The notes: generated by a model not told the origin, from the sequence alone. DNA of 26,295 nucleotides from REEB95 sp963762425 (GCA_963762425.1 CAVXKY010000015.1:1-26295); one strand, 5' to 3'; shown: positions 17,838 to 25,881, counted from the first letter of the stretch. Translations and numbers: made by a program.

Positions 17838-17876
17838 GGCGCGGGCGCGGGCGGCGGTCCAGCCCGGCGGCGCGGC

Positions 17877-18227
17877 TCAGATCGGCGGCACCGGGCGCTT
17901 CTTGCGCTCGGCGTCGATCGCGACATAGGTGAAGAGGCCTTCGGTCACCTTGACGATCTCCTCGCTGGCGAAGCGGCGCGCCCAACTCTCGATTTTGATA
18001 TTCATCGAGGTGTGCCCGACCTTGACCACCTCGGTGTAGCAGCTTACCTCGTCGCCGATGAAGACCGGGCTGTGGAAGCTCATCGAGGCGATCGCCACGG
18101 TGGCGACGCGGCCCTTGCTGCGCCGCATCGCCGTGGCGCCGCCCGCCAGATCCATCTGAGACAACAGCCAGCCGCCGAAGATGTCGCCGCGCGCGTTCGA
18201 GTCCGCCGGCATGGCGATGGCGCGCAA
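17877..18227 (-). CDS. YciA-like hotdog acyl-CoA thioesterase, apparently frameshifted at the N-terminus
   Basis: The 116 aa readable in this frame are a single hotdog-fold acyl-CoA thioesterase of the YciA type, with the N-terminal core AMPADSNARGDIFGGWLLSQMD containing the family Asp and GGW, and the FHSPVFIGDEVSCYTEV strand pair. Such enzymes hydrolyse acyl-CoAs in the cytoplasm. The frame begins at a TTG (18227) without ribosome binding site. Twelve codons upstream in the next frame, ATG 18276 has a perfect AAGGGGAG and reads MSEGEKTEITAAAR; joining the two frames after AAA gives a normal YciA N-terminus ending REPSLRAIAMPAD. One extra base between about 18231 and 18248 would explain this. 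The core may still be made from TTG or ATG inside it. Confidence 0.82.
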   Translation of the reverse strand: MRAIAMPADSNARGDIFGGWLLSQMDLAGGATAMRRSKGRVATVAIASMSFHSPVFIGDEVSCYTEVVKVGHTSMNIKIESWARRFASEEIVKVTEGLFTYVAIDAERKKRPVPPI

Positions 18228-18355
18228 GCTGGGTTCGCGCCGCGGCGGTGATTTCGGTCTTTTCGCCTTCGCTCATCGAGTCTCCCCTTGCGCCGGCGCC
18301 CGCCGGATGTTGTGATCGCAGCCGATTCCACCACTTACCGCGGTGGCGATCCAGT

Positions 18356-18374
18356 CATAAGTAAGCCATAAGTA
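18356..18374 (+). repeat. CATAAGTA direct repeat before parE
   Basis: CATAAGTA occurs at 18356-18363 and 18367-18374, repeating with an 11-base period, one helical turn. It ends five bases before the parE GTG and replaces any visible ribosome binding site. It could be an operator or the remains of a local duplication. Both readings are inference. Confidence 0.4.
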
Positions 18375-18379
18375 CGCCC

Positions 18380-20425
18380 GTGGCCCGCAAAACCCGCAAA
18401 CCCAAAGCTGCGAAAAAATCCGCCAAGCGCGCGGAGGCGGCGACGCCCGATTTGTTCGACGACGACAAGCCGCGCAAGGGCAAGGGCGCGGGCTATTCCG
18501 CCAAGGACATCGAGGTGCTCGAGGGCCTGGAGCCGGTGCGGCGCCGGCCGGGCATGTATATCGGCGGCACCGACGAGCGCGCCATGCATCATCTGGTGGC
18601 CGAGGCGCTCGACAACGCCATGGACGAGGCGGTGGCGGGGCATGCGAGCCACATCGATATCGAGCTGTTCGCCGACGGCAGCTGCGCGGTCGGCGACAAC
18701 GGCCGCGGCATTCCGGTCGATCCCCATCCCAAGTTCCGCAACAAATCGGCGCTCGAGGTCATCTTCACCATGCTGCATTCCGGCGGCAAATTCGGCGGCG
18801 ACGCCTACAAGACCTCGGGCGGCTTGCACGGCGTGGGCATCTCGGTGGTGAACGCGCTGTCGGATCACCTCACCGTCGAAGTGGCGCGCGACAAGAAAGT
18901 CTGGGTGCAGGAATACAGCCGCGGCAAGCCCAAGACCAAGCTCAAATCAACCGGCGCCGCTTCGAACAAGCGCGGCACCATGGTGCGTTTCCATCCCGAT
19001 CCCGAGATTTTCGGGCCGAAGCCGCATTTCAAGCCGGCCCTGGTCTATCGCCTGGCGCGCGCCAAGGCCTATCTTTTCCGCGGCGTCGAAATCCGCTGGT
19101 GGTGCGATCCCAAGATCGCCCGGCCCGAGGACGTGCCGCAGGAAGAGAAGCTCCATTTCCCCGGCGGCCTGTCCGATTACCTCGCCTCGATCATGGGCAA
19201 GCGCGACGCCGTCACCACCCGCGCCTTCGCCGGCGAGGCCAAATTCAACGGCGAAGGCCGCGTCGAATGGGCCATAGCCTGGCCCGCGGACCAGGAGGGA
19301 TCGATTGCCTCCTACTGCAACACCGTTCCCACCCCCGAGGGCGGCAGCCATGAGCAAGGACTGCGTTCGGCGCTGACCCGATCGCTCAAGGCCTATGGCG
19401 AGTTGAGCAGCAACCGCCGGGCGGCGCAGATCACCGCCGAGGACGCGGTCAACGGCGCGGTGGTGATCCTGTCGCTCTTCCTGCGCAATCCGCAATTCCA
19501 GGGCCAGACCAAGGAGCGGCTCGCCTCGCCCGAGGCGCAGCGCCTGGTCGAGAACGCGCTGAAGGACCGCTTCGACCATTGGCTGTCCGAGGATCCGCCC
19601 GGCGCCCGCGCGCTTTTGGAAACCGTCATCGAACGCGCCGAGGACCGGCTGCGCCGCCGCCAGGAAAAGGAACTCGACCGCAAATCCGCCACGCGCAAGC
19701 TCAGGCTCCCCGGCAAGCTCGCCGATTGCTCGCGGTCCTCGGCCGACGGCACCGAGGTCTTCATCGTCGAGGGCGACAGCGCCGGCGGCTCGGCCAAGAT
19801 GGCGCGCGAGCGCGAAACCCAGGCGATCCTCCCCTTGCGCGGCAAGATCCTCAACGTCGCCTCGGCCTCGAGCGACAAGCTGCGCGGCAACCAGGAATTG
19901 TCCGATCTGGTGCTGGCGCTGGGCTGCGGCACCGGCGAGCGTTACCAGCAGGACAAGCTGCGTTACGAGCGCGTCATCATCATGACCGACGCCGACGTGG
20001 ATGGAGCACATATCGCCTCGCTGCTGATGACCTTCTTCTTCCGCGAGACGCCGGAGCTGGTGCAGACCGGCCGGCTCTATCTCGCCGTGCCGCCGCTCTA
20101 CCGCCTCTCGCAGGGCGAAACCACCGCCTATGCCCGCGACGACGCGCATAAGGAGAAATTGCTCAAGACGCTCTTCGCCAAGAGCAAGGGCAAGGTCGAG
20201 ATCAGCCGCTTCAAGGGGCTGGGCGAGATGCCGCCGCGCTATCTGAAGGAAACCACCATGGACCCGCGCCAGCGCACGCTGTTGCGCGTGACCCTGCCGC
20301 CCAAGGACGAGAAGCCCTACAAGCACACGGTCAAGCTGGTCGAGAGCTTGATGGGCCGCAAGCCCGAGCTGCGCTACGCCTTCATCCAGGAAAAGGCCAA
20401 GTTCGCCCGCGACCTCGACGTGTAA
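18380..20425 (+). CDS. parE: DNA topoisomerase IV subunit B
   Basis: This 681-aa type IIA topoisomerase ATPase subunit decatenates chromosomes together with ParC. Order of domains: lysine-rich N-terminal leader (about 40 aa), GHKL ATPase with Glu75 and Asn79 (EALDNAMDEA) and DNGRGIP at 106-112, GGLHGVG lid, transducer domain, and TOPRIM with Glu464 in VEGDSAGGSA and Asp537/Asp539 in DADVDGAH. The tail FKGLGEMPPRYLKETTMDP has the ParE-type wording, and the length suits ParE; GyrB is usually longer. The start is GTG 18380 with no Shine-Dalgarno, so initiation may be leaderless. It is divergent from the thioesterase gene across about 100 bases. Confidence 0.95.
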   Translation: MARKTRKPKAAKKSAKRAEAATPDLFDDDKPRKGKGAGYSAKDIEVLEGLEPVRRRPGMYIGGTDERAMHHLVAEALDNAMDEAVAGHASHIDIELFADGSCAVGDNGRGIPVDPHPKFRNKSALEVIFTMLHSGGKFGGDAYKTSGGLHGVGISVVNALSDHLTVEVARDKKVWVQEYSRGKPKTKLKSTGAASNKRGTMVRFHPDPEIFGPKPHFKPALVYRLARAKAYLFRGVEIRWWCDPKIARPEDVPQEEKLHFPGGLSDYLASIMGKRDAVTTRAFAGEAKFNGEGRVEWAIAWPADQEGSIASYCNTVPTPEGGSHEQGLRSALTRSLKAYGELSSNRRAAQITAEDAVNGAVVILSLFLRNPQFQGQTKERLASPEAQRLVENALKDRFDHWLSEDPPGARALLETVIERAEDRLRRRQEKELDRKSATRKLRLPGKLADCSRSSADGTEVFIVEGDSAGGSAKMARERETQAILPLRGKILNVASASSDKLRGNQELSDLVLALGCGTGERYQQDKLRYERVIIMTDADVDGAHIASLLMTFFFRETPELVQTGRLYLAVPPLYRLSQGETTAYARDDAHKEKLLKTLFAKSKGKVEISRFKGLGEMPPRYLKETTMDPRQRTLLRVTLPPKDEKPYKHTVKLVESLMGRKPELRYAFIQEKAKFARDLDV

Positions 20426-20483
20426 ACGCGCCTGCGCTACCCTCGCCGGAAAAAGAAAACTCGGCTAACCTTAGCCGCTCGCT

Positions 20484-20572
20484 CGTCATTGCGAGCCGTC
20501 AGGCGAAGCAATCCAGACGGTGCCGCAATCCTGGATTGCTTCCGCTGCGCTCCGCGCAGCGTCGCAATGACG
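20484..20572. repeat. Dispersed-type inverted repeat, CGTCATTGCGA family
   Basis: CGTCATTGCGA (20484-20494) and GAAGCAATCCAG (about 20505-20516) recur as reverse complements CTGGATTGCTTC (20531-20542) and TCGCAATGACG (20562-20572), giving a long interrupted hairpin. The motif CGTCATTGCGAG...GAAGCAATCC is a familiar intergenic repeat in proteobacterial genomes. Unlike the repeat near 2000, it belongs to a different family. It lies between parE and the substrate-binding protein gene, immediately before the latter's ribosome binding site. Confidence 0.8.
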
Positions 20573-20590
20573 ATTGGAGGGAGGAGACGG

Positions 20591-21595
20591 ATGCGGGCAT
20601 CGAAAGTCTTGGCGGCGGCGCTGCTGGCCCTATTGCCGGCCGTCTGTGGCGCGCGCGCCGACGAACCGCTGGTCATCCGCCACGGCTGGGTTTCGATGAC
20701 CAACTCGCTCTCGCCGATGATCTTCGAGAACCCGGCGATTTTGCGGCATCTCGGCAAGACCTACACCGTCGAGCCGATCCACTTCACCGGCACCTCGCCC
20801 GAGGTGCAGGCGATCGCGGCCAACCAGATCGACATCATCACGCTCGGCTTCTCGACGCTGGCCGCCGGCGTGCAGAACGCCGGGCTCGACCTGCGCGTCG
20901 TCGCCGACAGCTTCCAGGACGGCGTTCCGGGTTATCTGTCGAGCCCGTTCATGGTGCGCAACGACAGCGGCATCAAACGGATCGAGGATTTGAAGGGCAA
21001 GGTGCTGGCGACCAACGCCATCGGCGGCTCGCTCGACGTGGCGTTGCGCGTGCTCTTGCGCAAGCACGGCATCGAGGACAAGCGCGACGTCACCATCATC
21101 GAGACGGCCTTCCCCAACATGGACGCCATGCTGCTGGAGCGCAAGGTGGACATGGTTTCGCTCACGCCGCCTTTCGTCTACGACCCGGCGCTCGAACGGG
21201 ACGCCCATGTCCTGGCGCGCATGAAGGACGGCGTCGGCCAATCGCAGATGATCGTGCTGGCCGCGCGCAAGGATTTCCTCGAGAAGAACCGCGTCGCGCT
21301 TTACGATTTCTTCGAGGACATGCTGGTGGGCGTGCGCTGGTTCCTCGCCCCGGCGAACCGCCAGGATGCCATCGCCATCGTCGCGCGCCTGTCGAAACAG
21401 CCGGCCGAACGGCTGCAATACCTCTACACCAAGAATGATTTCTACCGCTCGCCCGACGCGCGCCCGAATCTCGACGCCATGCAAAACGACATGACGACGC
21501 AGGTGCAGCTGGGATTCCTGAAACAGACGCTCGACGTCAGGCAATACACCGATCTGAGCTTCATCGACGAGGCGGCGCGGCGCCTCAAGCGCTGA
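20591..21595 (+). CDS. ABC transporter substrate-binding protein, SsuA/NMT1-like (orphan)
   Basis: This 334-aa protein has a cleavable signal peptide (MRASKVLAAALLALLPAVCG, then ARADEP, with a cleavage site likely after ARA) and is expected in the periplasm. The rest is a periplasmic binding protein type II fold resembling the SsuA/ThiY/NMT1 group (nitrate, taurine, sulfonate and similar ligands): PEVQAIAANQIDIITLGFSTLAAGVQNAGLDLRVVAD, IEDLKGKVLATNAIGGSLDVALRVLLRKHGI. ATG 20591 follows GGAGGGAGGAG. No ABC permease or ATPase gene is in this window, so its partner is elsewhere or it acts alone. Its stop codon directly abuts that of the convergent hydrolase gene. The ligand cannot be read from the sequence. 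Confidence 0.88.
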   Translation: MRASKVLAAALLALLPAVCGARADEPLVIRHGWVSMTNSLSPMIFENPAILRHLGKTYTVEPIHFTGTSPEVQAIAANQIDIITLGFSTLAAGVQNAGLDLRVVADSFQDGVPGYLSSPFMVRNDSGIKRIEDLKGKVLATNAIGGSLDVALRVLLRKHGIEDKRDVTIIETAFPNMDAMLLERKVDMVSLTPPFVYDPALERDAHVLARMKDGVGQSQMIVLAARKDFLEKNRVALYDFFEDMLVGVRWFLAPANRQDAIAIVARLSKQPAERLQYLYTKNDFYRSPDARPNLDAMQNDMTTQVQLGFLKQTLDVRQYTDLSFIDEAARRLKR

Positions 21596-22294
21596 TCAGG
21601 CGAGCCAACGCCTGAGCGCGGCGTCGACCGCGTCCGGTTGCTCCATGGTCGAGAGATGGCCGCAGGCCTCGACCACCTCCAGCAGCGCGCCCGGGATGAG
21701 CGCCGCCATTTCCTCATGCAACGCCACCGGCGTGAGCTGGTCCTGGCGCCCGCACAGCACCAGCGTCGGGCAGGATATCCGCGGCAGAGAGGCGCGGCTG
21801 TCGATCCGCCCGATGATCGCCTTCTGCTGGCGCACAAACGCCTCCTTGCCCACGCGATGCGTCATCGCCGTGACGCGGCCGGTCAATTCGGAATCCTTCA
21901 AACGGTCGGGATGCAGGAACAGCGGCAACAGCCGCGGCGTCACGCCCTTGAAATCGCCCTTCTCGGCCAGTTCGATCAGGCCGCGGCGGCGCGATGACTG
22001 CTCCGGCGTATCCGCGCGCGCGGCGGTGTCGAGCAGCGCCAGGCGTTTAACCCGCGCCGGGGCCTGGCGCAAAATCTCGAGCGCGCAATAGCCCCCCATG
22101 GACAATCCGGCGAGCGCGAATTCATGCGGCGCCGTGGCCAGGACTCGCCGCGCCATCGCCGCCAAACTGTCATCGAGCGTCAGATCCGCCACCCAGGGCG
22201 ACGCCAGATCGCCCAATGCCTCGATCTGGCTGCGCCACAGCTCCCGGTCGCAAAGCAGGCCGGGCAGCAGCACCAGCGGGGTTTTCTCGGCCAT
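21596..22294 (-). CDS. Alpha/beta-hydrolase fold protein
   Basis: This 232-aa protein has the nucleophile elbow GLSMGGYCALE with Ser65, the acidic residue in LVLCGRQDQLTP and the histidine in ACGHLSTMEQP, completing an alpha/beta hydrolase triad. The oxyanion region is LLPGLLCDRELW. The small size and absence of a signal peptide suggest a cytoplasmic esterase or similar hydrolase; members of this group include MhpC, BioH and PcaD relatives, and I cannot choose between them. It is convergent with the substrate-binding protein gene with no gap, and divergent from the DEAD-box helicase gene. Confidence 0.9.
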   Translation of the reverse strand: MAEKTPLVLLPGLLCDRELWRSQIEALGDLASPWVADLTLDDSLAAMARRVLATAPHEFALAGLSMGGYCALEILRQAPARVKRLALLDTAARADTPEQSSRRRGLIELAEKGDFKGVTPRLLPLFLHPDRLKDSELTGRVTAMTHRVGKEAFVRQQKAIIGRIDSRASLPRISCPTLVLCGRQDQLTPVALHEEMAALIPGALLEVVEACGHLSTMEQPDAVDAALRRWLA

Positions 22295-22440
22295 GGCGGA
22301 GCCTAAGCCCGTGATTTATCGGCAACAAGCCCGGGCGGAATCGCCCAAAACCGAGAAATAAATTGACTTTCCGTGTTATAACCCCAATTAAGAGACGTAC
22401 CCCCCAACCACGACCATCACAGAAAGACGCAATTCGTTCG

Positions 22441-23997
22441 ATGAATTTTTCCGACCTCGGCCTCTCTCCGGAGGTGTTACGGGCAGTCGAAGACGCCGGC
22501 TATAAATCCCCGACCCCCATCCAAGAACAGGCCATTCCCTACGTGCTCATGGGCCGCGACGTCCTCGGCAGCGCCCAGACCGGCACCGGCAAGACCGCCT
22601 CCTTCACGCTTCCCATGATCGACATTCTGGCCTCGGGCCGCGCGCGCGCGCGCATGCCGCGCACGCTGGTGCTCGAGCCGACGCGCGAGCTTGCCACGCA
22701 AGTCGCCGAAGCGTTCGACGTCTACGGCAAATACCACAAGCTCAACCAGGCGCTGCTGATCGGCGGCGAAAGCTTCACCGACCAGCTGCGCAAGCTCGAC
22801 CGCGGCGTCGACGTGCTGATCGCCACGCCCGGCCGGCTGATCGATCTTTTCGAGCGCGGCAAGATCCTGCTCTCGGACGTCAAGATCCTGGTGATCGACG
22901 AAGCCGACCGCATGCTCGACATGGGATTCATCCCGGACGTCGAGCGCATCGTCGGCTTGCTGCCCAAGATCCGTCAGACGCTGTTCTTCTCCGCCACCAT
23001 GCCGCCCGAAATCCGCCGTCTTGCCGACGCCTTCCTGATGAACCCCAAGGAAATTTCCGTGGCGCCGCCCGCCTCGCCAGCCGCGCTCGTGACCCAGGGG
23101 CTGATCGTGGTCCAGCCCGACGAGAAACGCGACACGCTGCGCCGCCTGATCGCCGTCGAGAACGTCAAGAACGCGCTCATCTTCTGCAACCGCAAGCGCG
23201 ACGTCGACATCCTCAACCGTTCGCTGAAGCGCCACGGCCTCGACACCGCGGCGCTGCACGGCGACATGCCGCAATCCAAACGCACCGAGACGCTGGATCG
23301 CTTCCGCAACAACGAAATCCGCCTGCTGGTGTGCAGCGACGTCGCCGCGCGCGGCCTCGACATCCAGGGCATGTCGCATGTGTTCAATTTCGACGTGCCG
23401 ATCCACGCCGAGGATTACGTCCACCGCATCGGCCGCACCGGCCGCGCCGGCAACGAAGGCCGCGCCTTCACCCTCGCCGCGCCCGAGGACGGGCGTTTCG
23501 TCCAGGCGATCGAGCAATTGATCGGCCGGCCGATCCCGCCGGTTTCGGTCGAGGGCATCCGCCAGGCCGCGTTGTCCTTCGAGGAAGGCGACGGCCGCCG
23601 CTCCCGGCCGCAACACGGCAGGCACCAAGCCAAATCCGCCGGTCATGCGCCGCGCCACGGCCGCGGCCCCAAGCCGCAAGACCGGCCGCAGCCCGAGCAC
23701 AAGCCCCACGCCGCTCATTCCGCTCCGCAACCGGCCCCGCAACCCGCCAAGGATTCCGGCCACGGCCAGCGTCCGGAACCCCGCCAGCAACAGCACCGTG
23801 CGCCTCCCGGCCCCCGGCCGCAGCAGCCGCATTTCACGCCGGTGACCATGGGGGCATCACCCCACCCCGCCGCGCCGCCGCAAACGCCGCGAGAGGATCA
23901 CCGTCCGGATAGCGGCGGCGAAGGCCGCGGCGTGGTAGGCTTCGGCGATCACATGCCGGCTTTCCTCACCGGACGGGGCAAGACCGCGCGGCAATAA
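22441..23997 (+). CDS. DEAD-box ATP-dependent RNA helicase, RhlE-like
   Basis: This 518-aa helicase unwinds RNA duplexes, acting in ribosome assembly or mRNA decay. The motifs are Q motif (GYKSPTPIQ, Gln28), motif I AQTGTGKT (45-52), PTRELATQ, DEAD at 153-156, SAT, IFCNRKRDVD, HGDMPQSKR, SDVAARGLDI and HRIGRTGRAG. From about residue 381 the rest is a low-complexity tail of roughly 135 aa rich in Pro, His, Arg and Gln, probably an RNA-binding extension. I prefer ATG 22441 (MNFSDLGLSPEV); the frame could begin at TTG 22363, adding 26 residues. The helicase core resembles RhlE, but sub-family assignment is tentative. The 5' region (22295-22440) is AT-rich with no promoter I trust. Confidence 0.93.
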   Translation: MNFSDLGLSPEVLRAVEDAGYKSPTPIQEQAIPYVLMGRDVLGSAQTGTGKTASFTLPMIDILASGRARARMPRTLVLEPTRELATQVAEAFDVYGKYHKLNQALLIGGESFTDQLRKLDRGVDVLIATPGRLIDLFERGKILLSDVKILVIDEADRMLDMGFIPDVERIVGLLPKIRQTLFFSATMPPEIRRLADAFLMNPKEISVAPPASPAALVTQGLIVVQPDEKRDTLRRLIAVENVKNALIFCNRKRDVDILNRSLKRHGLDTAALHGDMPQSKRTETLDRFRNNEIRLLVCSDVAARGLDIQGMSHVFNFDVPIHAEDYVHRIGRTGRAGNEGRAFTLAAPEDGRFVQAIEQLIGRPIPPVSVEGIRQAALSFEEGDGRRSRPQHGRHQAKSAGHAPRHGRGPKPQDRPQPEHKPHAAHSAPQPAPQPAKDSGHGQRPEPRQQQHRAPPGPRPQQPHFTPVTMGASPHPAAPPQTPREDHRPDSGGEGRGVVGFGDHMPAFLTGRGKTARQ

Positions 23998-24019
23998 CCG
24001 GCAGCATGAAGGAGCGCCG

Positions 24020-24277
24020 ATGAAAGCCATCTTCGTCAGCGTGAAATGCGATCTCGGCCAGGCCTACAAGGTCGCCGAGGAAGCGGTCGAAACCGTGCCC
24101 GAGGTCTCCGAGGTGTTCTCGGTCTCGGGCCAATACGATTTGCTGATGAAATGCTATCTCGCCGACGACGCGGATATCGGCCATTTCGTCATCGAGCGGT
24201 TGCAGCGGCTGCAAGGGGTGAAGGACACCTTCACCACCGTGGCCTACAAGGCCTTCTCCCTCGACAAATCATCCTGA
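24020..24277 (+). CDS. Stand-alone Lrp/AsnC ligand-binding (RAM) domain protein
   Basis: This 85-aa protein is only the C-terminal ligand-binding domain of Lrp/AsnC regulators; the usual N-terminal helix-turn-helix is absent. It shows the beta-alpha-beta core VSVKCDLGQAYKVAEEAVETVPEVSEVFSVSGQYDLLMKCY and the LQRLQGVKDTFTTVAYKAF end. Stand-alone RAM proteins bind amino acids or other small effectors and may modulate other regulators or enzymes, but their roles are poorly known. ATG 24020 follows AAGGAG. It ends five bases before the Rieske ferredoxin gene, strongly suggesting co-translation. Confidence 0.88.
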   Translation: MKAIFVSVKCDLGQAYKVAEEAVETVPEVSEVFSVSGQYDLLMKCYLADDADIGHFVIERLQRLQGVKDTFTTVAYKAFSLDKSS

Positions 24278-24282
24278 ACCTC

Positions 24283-24603
24283 ATGGCCGGAAACGGAAAC
24301 TGGGTCACTGTCGCCAAGCTGGACGACGTCAAGCCGGGCGACGTGGTGGGCATCAAGCAGGGCGAGCGCGAGATCGCGCTCTACAACCTCGACGGCGCGA
24401 TCTACGCCACCGACAATCTCTGCACCCATGCCTTCGCCTTGCTGAGCCAGGGCTGGCTCGACGGCGAGATCATCGAATGCCCGCTGCATGGCGGGCGCTT
24501 CGAGGTCAAGACCGGCAAGGCCGCGGGCCCGCCGGTCAGCGACGACCTCAAGACCTATAAGGTGCGGATGACGGGCGGGGATATCCAGATTTTGCTGGAC
24601 TGA
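24283..24603 (+). CDS. Rieske [2Fe-2S] ferredoxin, dioxygenase-type
   Basis: This 106-aa soluble protein has the Rieske cluster ligands Cys47-Thr-His49 and Cys66-Pro-Leu-His69, spaced as in ferredoxin components of aromatic-ring dioxygenases (BphA3, NdoA type) and the NirD small subunit. It would carry electrons from a reductase to an oxygenase or reductase; neither is visible here. The start ATG 24283 lies five bases after the RAM-domain stop; a longer open frame in this phase reaches upstream through the RAM gene but is its out-of-frame shadow. Its 3' end overlaps the out-of-frame tail remnant of the convergent membrane-protein gene. Confidence 0.9.
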   Translation: MAGNGNWVTVAKLDDVKPGDVVGIKQGEREIALYNLDGAIYATDNLCTHAFALLSQGWLDGEIIECPLHGGRFEVKTGKAAGPPVSDDLKTYKVRMTGGDIQILLD

Positions 24604-24769
24604 GCGCCGGGTTCTTGCCGGCTGCTTCCCGGCAGGATCGCGCCAGAATCATCGCCAGCAGCGCCAGGCTCGCGAGCGGCCCCACCGGCACGTGCCAGCC
24701 CTGGCCGAGGCCGAGCGTCAGCAGCGGAATGACGAAGACCAGCGCCAGCCCGGCTTTTTCCCAAGGTGG
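24548..24769 (-). other. Out-of-frame C-terminal remnant of the GT87 protein
   Basis: In the adjacent minus-strand frame, after about 24769, the sequence reads PWEKAGLALVFVIPLLTLGL, then a second hydrophobic segment (VGPLASLALLAMILARS), and ends at a TAG at 24548. It continues the membrane-protein character of the gene to the right, so it is the likely original C-terminus. It overlaps the last 56 bases of the Rieske gene. Confidence 0.6.
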
Positions 24770-25818
24770 AATCCGGTGCGCCGCGCCAGGCGGATGAGAA
24801 AAGCCGCCGCCACCGCCGCCAGCATGAAATCGTAGAGCAGAACCACCGGCACGGCCAAAAGCGTCGCCGCCGCTAGCGCCGCGCCGCGCAGCTCGAGGCT
24901 GAGATCGTTCCACCAGACATAAGCGACCATCGACGCCGCCGCGAGGGTCGCCACGCCCTGGACCGCATAGGCCGGGCCGACATCGAAACCGATCAGCCGC
25001 GCGGCGGCGAACGGGCTGATCATGCCGGCGAGATTGATCCGGCCGAATTCATAGGTCGCGTGCGAATTGAGGGCCGCGCCCAGATAGGCCTGCCAGGTTT
25101 CCCAGCCGAACAGGGCGGCCGAGGCGCAACAAATCGCCGCGACCGTGGCCGCCGCCACGGCGAAGGTTCCCCAGCGCCGCCCGGCGATGAGCGCCACCGG
25201 CACCAGCAAGGCCAGATGCGGCTTGTAGCAAAGGGCACCGAAAAACAGCCCGGCCCAGGCCGGCCGGCGGTCGACGCACAGCATCCCGGCGCCGAACAGG
25301 CTCGCGGTCAGCAACGCGTTCTGGCCGAGGCCGATTGTCCAGAACACCGCCGGAAACGCCAGCATCGGCACCAGCGCGGCGGAAAGCGGCTCGTCCAGGA
25401 TGCGGCGCGCCACGCCGAGATAGAGCGCGAGGCTCAGCGCTTCGAAGACGGCGAAGGCGATGAGATAAGGCAGATGCGCGAGCAAGTCGCAAATCAGCAG
25501 GAAGACCGGCGGATAATAGAAAAACTGATAGGCGATGCCCGGTTGGGTCGCAGCCTGTTCGGCGGCGAAATGCGCCGCCTGATCGTAGGCCAGGGCGGGG
25601 TGGCCGGCATCGGCGAGATTTCCCGCGGCGTAGAAGCTGGCGAAATCCGTGGTCAGCGGATGATCGAGCGGGACGATCCAGCCATGCGTGCCGGCGATCA
25701 GGAACAGGAACGCCGCCACTTCGACGGCGAACAAGATCCGGGTATAGGCGAGGATGCGCGCGCGGCCGAGCCAGTCGCCGCTCCGCAGCCATTGGTATAT
25801 CCGGTTTGCCCCTTCCAT
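24718..25818 (-). CDS. GT87/DUF2029-type membrane glycosyltransferase, apparent C-terminal frameshift
   Basis: The 366-aa readable product is a polytopic membrane protein of the DUF2029/GT87 (polyprenol-linked mannosyltransferase-like) group. Diagnostic segments are TDFASFYAAGNLADAG, the signature YQFFYYPPVFLLI and the LCYKPHLALLVPVALIAGRR loop. Such proteins use polyprenyl-phosphate sugars at the membrane, but the acceptor is unknown. In this frame the protein ends abruptly in TGFHLGKKPGWRWSSSFRC, a polar non-family tail. One C inserted at the CCACCTTGGG around 24759-24770 would restore a hydrophobic continuation in the neighbouring frame. ATG 25818 is the first start. No sugar-nucleotide genes are nearby. 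Confidence 0.8.
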   Translation of the reverse strand: MEGANRIYQWLRSGDWLGRARILAYTRILFAVEVAAFLFLIAGTHGWIVPLDHPLTTDFASFYAAGNLADAGHPALAYDQAAHFAAEQAATQPGIAYQFFYYPPVFLLICDLLAHLPYLIAFAVFEALSLALYLGVARRILDEPLSAALVPMLAFPAVFWTIGLGQNALLTASLFGAGMLCVDRRPAWAGLFFGALCYKPHLALLVPVALIAGRRWGTFAVAAATVAAICCASAALFGWETWQAYLGAALNSHATYEFGRINLAGMISPFAAARLIGFDVGPAYAVQGVATLAAASMVAYVWWNDLSLELRGAALAAATLLAVPVVLLYDFMLAAVAAAFLIRLARRTGFHLGKKPGWRWSSSFRC

Positions 25819-25862
25819 GAGCGGAAAGTCTAGCGGGGCACCGGTAATAAACTGTTAAGGCT

Positions 25863-25881
25863 GCCGGCCCGCCGGGCCGGC
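25863..25881. terminator. GC-rich hairpin between the last two genes
   Basis: GCCGGCCC (25863-25870) pairs with GGGCCGGC (25874-25881) around a GCC loop. It lies 14 bases after the lipoprotein stop codon on the minus strand. No U-tract follows on that strand, so the terminator call is tentative. Confidence 0.4.

Noticed and set aside
22350..22400. TTGACT and TATAAC as a promoter for the DEAD-box gene
   Set aside because: The two hexamers are only eight bases apart, far short of the 16-18 required, and no better partner was found for either.
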